Positions 14,212-16,127 of a stretch of DNA of 16,127 nucleotides are shown in pieces. A program made the position numbers and the translations under genes. The DNA comes from GCA-2684655 sp051278165. Lineage in GTDB: Bacteria; Planctomycetota; UBA1135; UBA2386. Under the pieces are notes generated by a model. It saw only the letters and a program-made list of their open reading frames with translations. It ran no database searches and had not been told where the DNA came from. Each line of letters begins with the position of its first letter. The first letter of the stretch is position 1. The DNA is taken from positions 1 through 16,127 of the forward strand of contig JBNMNW010000119.1 in NCBI GenBank assembly GCA_051278165.1. The letters run 5' to 3'.

Positions 14212-16127
14212 TGGGCTGGCAGTATCCGCAGGCTTAGGTTTGGTTGCCGGACCGTTCTTGGCGGGATCACTGCCGTCAGATGTTCGAAGTGCCTTCGCCC
14301 GACCCTCACGCTGCAAATCCGGCTTCACGAGGCGCACTTCAGCAGTGAGAAACTTGCGGGAGTTGGCGTCGTCCGAGTATCTGCGGAGCGCCACCAACAA
14401 CTTGGCGACTTCCGACTTGGGGCCAACCACCAACCAGTCGCGCTGCACAACCGCACCGCCATTCGCATCCCATTCACCAGGAGTCTCTGTCTTGGCAATA
14501 TCCTGAAGCGACTTCGGCTTGGTCTCGTGAACGACGTTGGGGTCCTGCTTTCCCGCGCCGGCACGATTCGCCTCGGCACTACTGACCTCGGCCGCCTCTT
14601 CGGCGCTATCGACGGGCCCGACGGCGAACAATTGCAGCCCACCGATCGACACGACCTCCGGCTCCAGCTGCTTCCGGCTTGCCGCGCCCTTCTTGTCAGC
14701 CTGACGAAGCGCTTCGCGCCACTCGGGCGCCGGCTGCATCTGCCGATCAAAGAACCCGCGCAGCATCTGGCGCTGGCCCATGCGCGTTGCCCCCATGTAG
14801 AAGTCATCCGATCCTGTCTGAGCACGCGGCCGAACACCGCCCTGCTCTCCAGCCACCGGCTGCTGCTTGTCTTGCTCAGGGAGTTCGAACGCAATGGCTA
14901 GCCCTTCGAGCGTGACCAACGGCAGCAATTCGCCGACAGACTTCTCTGCAGACAGTCGCATCAGGAACTCACGGCTGCGCTGCTCGGCCAATGGACGGCC
15001 GCGAGTGTCGTCATCCGTCACACTGCCCTTGCGACGCTTCGCGTCGGAGGACCTTGAATCTGGGGAGCCAAAGAGACGCGGCTGCTCGGATCCGGGGGCC
15101 TCGGCATCCTTAGGCTTGCCAGATTTTTCAAACATCTCCTCGATGGTGGCCGGCGGGGACGCCGGAGCCACACTGCCACCCGACGGTACACCACCTCGCG
15201 ATTTGGTCGACGGGCTACGCCCGCCGCCTGGGCGAGGCACGCCCGCCGCGCCGCCGCGCCCCAGACCGCCGCGATCCAGACCGCCGCGATCCAGACCACC
15301 GTGATCCAGACCGCCGCGATCGGGACCACTACGATCGGGGCCAGGACTACCGGGGCCAGCTGGCCCCGTCGGCGCTGGAGTATTTGGCCCCGCCGGACCG
15401 CCAGTCGCCGGACCACCAGTCGCCGGACCACTGGATCGACCAGCAGTTGAGCCTCCACCGTCTAGCCCAGGAGAGGTTGGTCTTGCTGCCGTCAGTTCCG
15501 AAGGCGGCGCAACAGCACGAGCACCCGGCTTCCCTGCTACGGGCGCACCAGGCGGCGGCACAGCGCCATTGCCTGCAACGGCCATTTCCTTGGCCTCGCG
15601 ACGAGTCTCGACGCCGCCAGTCACATTCAGGCCAGTCGGCAGCTGCGCTTCTGGGCTGGCACTTGGGTCGAGGCTCCCAACGCCCACACCCTCTTTCTGT
15701 ACCTGGAGATCACCGCCTTGCTTGGCCGCAAATTGCTTGGCCGCGAATTGCTTCTTCGCAGAGTCGACGGGGGTGATGCCCCGAAGCTCATTTTCGACAA
15801 GTTCAAAGATTGACTCACCGTTCGTCGACGTCGGAGCGCCGGCGTCAAGGTTCCGATCGTGCGATTCGCTAGCTAGCGAGTCGTTCTCGGTGGATCGATT
15901 CTCCCGACCACCAAGCACCCGCTCATCAATAAACTGCCCCCCCTTCTCCAGGCCACCAATCGCCGGATCAATCAAGTGCGTCGCCGTGCCCGTCTCAGTC
16001 CTCGGAACCAGCATCGCGCCGCCCCAGGAGTCAATGAGAATGGCAATGCCTAGCAACGCCGCAGCGCTCATCACCGCCCACACGAACGGCCATCCAGACC
16101 GCCTTCGCGGAACTGGTTTGCTAGCCT
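14149..16127 (-). CDS. Membrane-anchored Pro/Gly-rich protein, 5' end beyond the window
   Basis: At least 658 residues. The frame is open to the right edge, and the bases upstream of the first start-like codon (GTG 16083) read KPVPRRRSGWPFV, a natural basic lead-in to the transmembrane helix WAVMSAAALLGIAILI. So I treat the gene as partial, with its true start outside. After the anchor comes a charged disordered region, then an extended Pro/Gly-rich stretch with GGLDR-type repeats. The C-terminal half is more ordered (EQRSREFLMRLSAEKSVGEL onward) and ends in GEWDANGGAVVQRDWLVVGP, a helix (EVAKLLVALRRYSDD) and a final strand RVVIRFRVRR. This resembles anchored anti-sigma-like proteins in layout only; no zinc-finger or FecR motif is visible in the part seen. 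Function unknown. Confidence 0.8.
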   Translation of the reverse strand, partial: ASKPVPRRRSGWPFVWAVMSAAALLGIAILIDSWGGAMLVPRTETGTATHLIDPAIGGLEKGGQFIDERVLGGRENRSTENDSLASESHDRNLDAGAPTSTNGESIFELVENELRGITPVDSAKKQFAAKQFAAKQGGDLQVQKEGVGVGSLDPSASPEAQLPTGLNVTGGVETRREAKEMAVAGNGAVPPPGAPVAGKPGARAVAPPSELTAARPTSPGLDGGGSTAGRSSGPATGGPATGGPAGPNTPAPTGPAGPGSPGPDRSGPDRGGLDHGGLDRGGLDRGGLGRGGAAGVPRPGGGRSPSTKSRGGVPSGGSVAPASPPATIEEMFEKSGKPKDAEAPGSEQPRLFGSPDSRSSDAKRRKGSVTDDDTRGRPLAEQRSREFLMRLSAEKSVGELLPLVTLEGLAIAFELPEQDKQQPVAGEQGGVRPRAQTGSDDFYMGATRMGQRQMLRGFFDRQMQPAPEWREALRQADKKGAASRKQLEPEVVSIGGLQLFAVGPVDSAEEAAEVSSAEANRAGAGKQDPNVVHETKPKSLQDIAKTETPGEWDANGGAVVQRDWLVVGPKSEVAKLLVALRRYSDDANSRKFLTAEVRLVKPDLQREGRAKALRTSDGSDPAKNGPATKPKPADTASPLPAARVEPTQRVVIRFRVRR
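15263..15337. repeat. Five-unit 15-bp tandem repeat encoding GGLDR-type pentapeptides
   Basis: The unit AGACCGCCGCGATCC repeats at 15263, 15278, 15293, 15308 and 15323. The first two copies are identical and the others diverge progressively, with a still weaker unit at 15248-15262. On the minus strand they encode DRGGL/DHGGL/GRGGL units within the disordered region of the anchored protein. Confidence 0.9.
15392..15436. repeat. Three-unit 15-bp tandem repeat encoding GGPAT
   Basis: Units GCCGGACCGCCAGTC (15392), GCCGGACCACCAGTC (15407) and a diverged third copy (15422-15436). They encode the GPATGGPATGGPA stretch of the anchored protein. The unit length matches the neighbouring GGLDR repeat but the sequence differs. 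Confidence 0.85.
15721..15750. repeat. Two-unit 15-bp tandem repeat encoding QFAAK
   Basis: CTTGGCCGCAAATTG (15721-15735) and CTTGGCCGCGAATTG (15736-15750) differ by one base and encode QFAAKQFAAK in the anchored protein. It is the third 15-bp expansion in the same gene. Confidence 0.9.

Noticed and set aside
15248..15436. Short direct repeats considered as a CRISPR-like array
   Set aside because: Units are contiguous with no spacers, are multiples of three, and lie in frame within a coding sequence.

Overview
The window comes from a high-GC bacterium with an outer membrane. Two lipoboxed lipoproteins, several Sec-type signal peptides and an MCE lipid-transport operon support this. The abundance of large secreted TPR proteins and the Pro/Gly-rich anchored protein fit Planctomycetota, but no rRNA or marker gene is present, so the phylum is a low-confidence guess.

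Layout. Positions 1-73 (minus) hold the first codons of a gene running off the left edge behind a strong Shine-Dalgarno sequence. Positions 74-446 hold no convincing gene. Positions 447-629 carry a decayed N-terminal copy of the neighbouring gene. From 5581 down to 630 (minus) lies a compact five-gene MCE operon: STAS-MlaE permease, MlaF ATPase, MlaD/MCE protein, PqiC-type lipoprotein, and a secreted thioredoxin-fold/helical-repeat protein. The first three genes plus the lipoprotein should form an inner-membrane ABC complex that moves phospholipids across the periplasm.

Divergently, 5736-10845 (plus) encodes two large TPR proteins separated by one base: an 1143-residue lipoprotein and a 558-residue secreted protein. 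They share a repeated module present three times across the pair. After a short convergent gap, 12909-10914 (minus) holds an MFS exporter followed by an NRDE/TANGO2-family protein. At 12988-14211 (plus) is an exported protein of unknown function. At 14149-16127 (minus), running off the right edge, is a membrane-anchored Pro/Gly-rich protein whose 3' end overlaps the preceding gene tail to tail.

The most unusual signals are: a perfect 17-bp tandem duplication at the mlaE-mlaF junction that creates a five-codon relay ORF; the tandem paralogue remnant whose start-codon position coincides with the stop codon of the intact copy; the triplicated TPR module; and three separate 15-bp repeat expansions in the right-edge gene. 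No CRISPR array, tRNA, rRNA, insertion sequence or phage gene was recognised.
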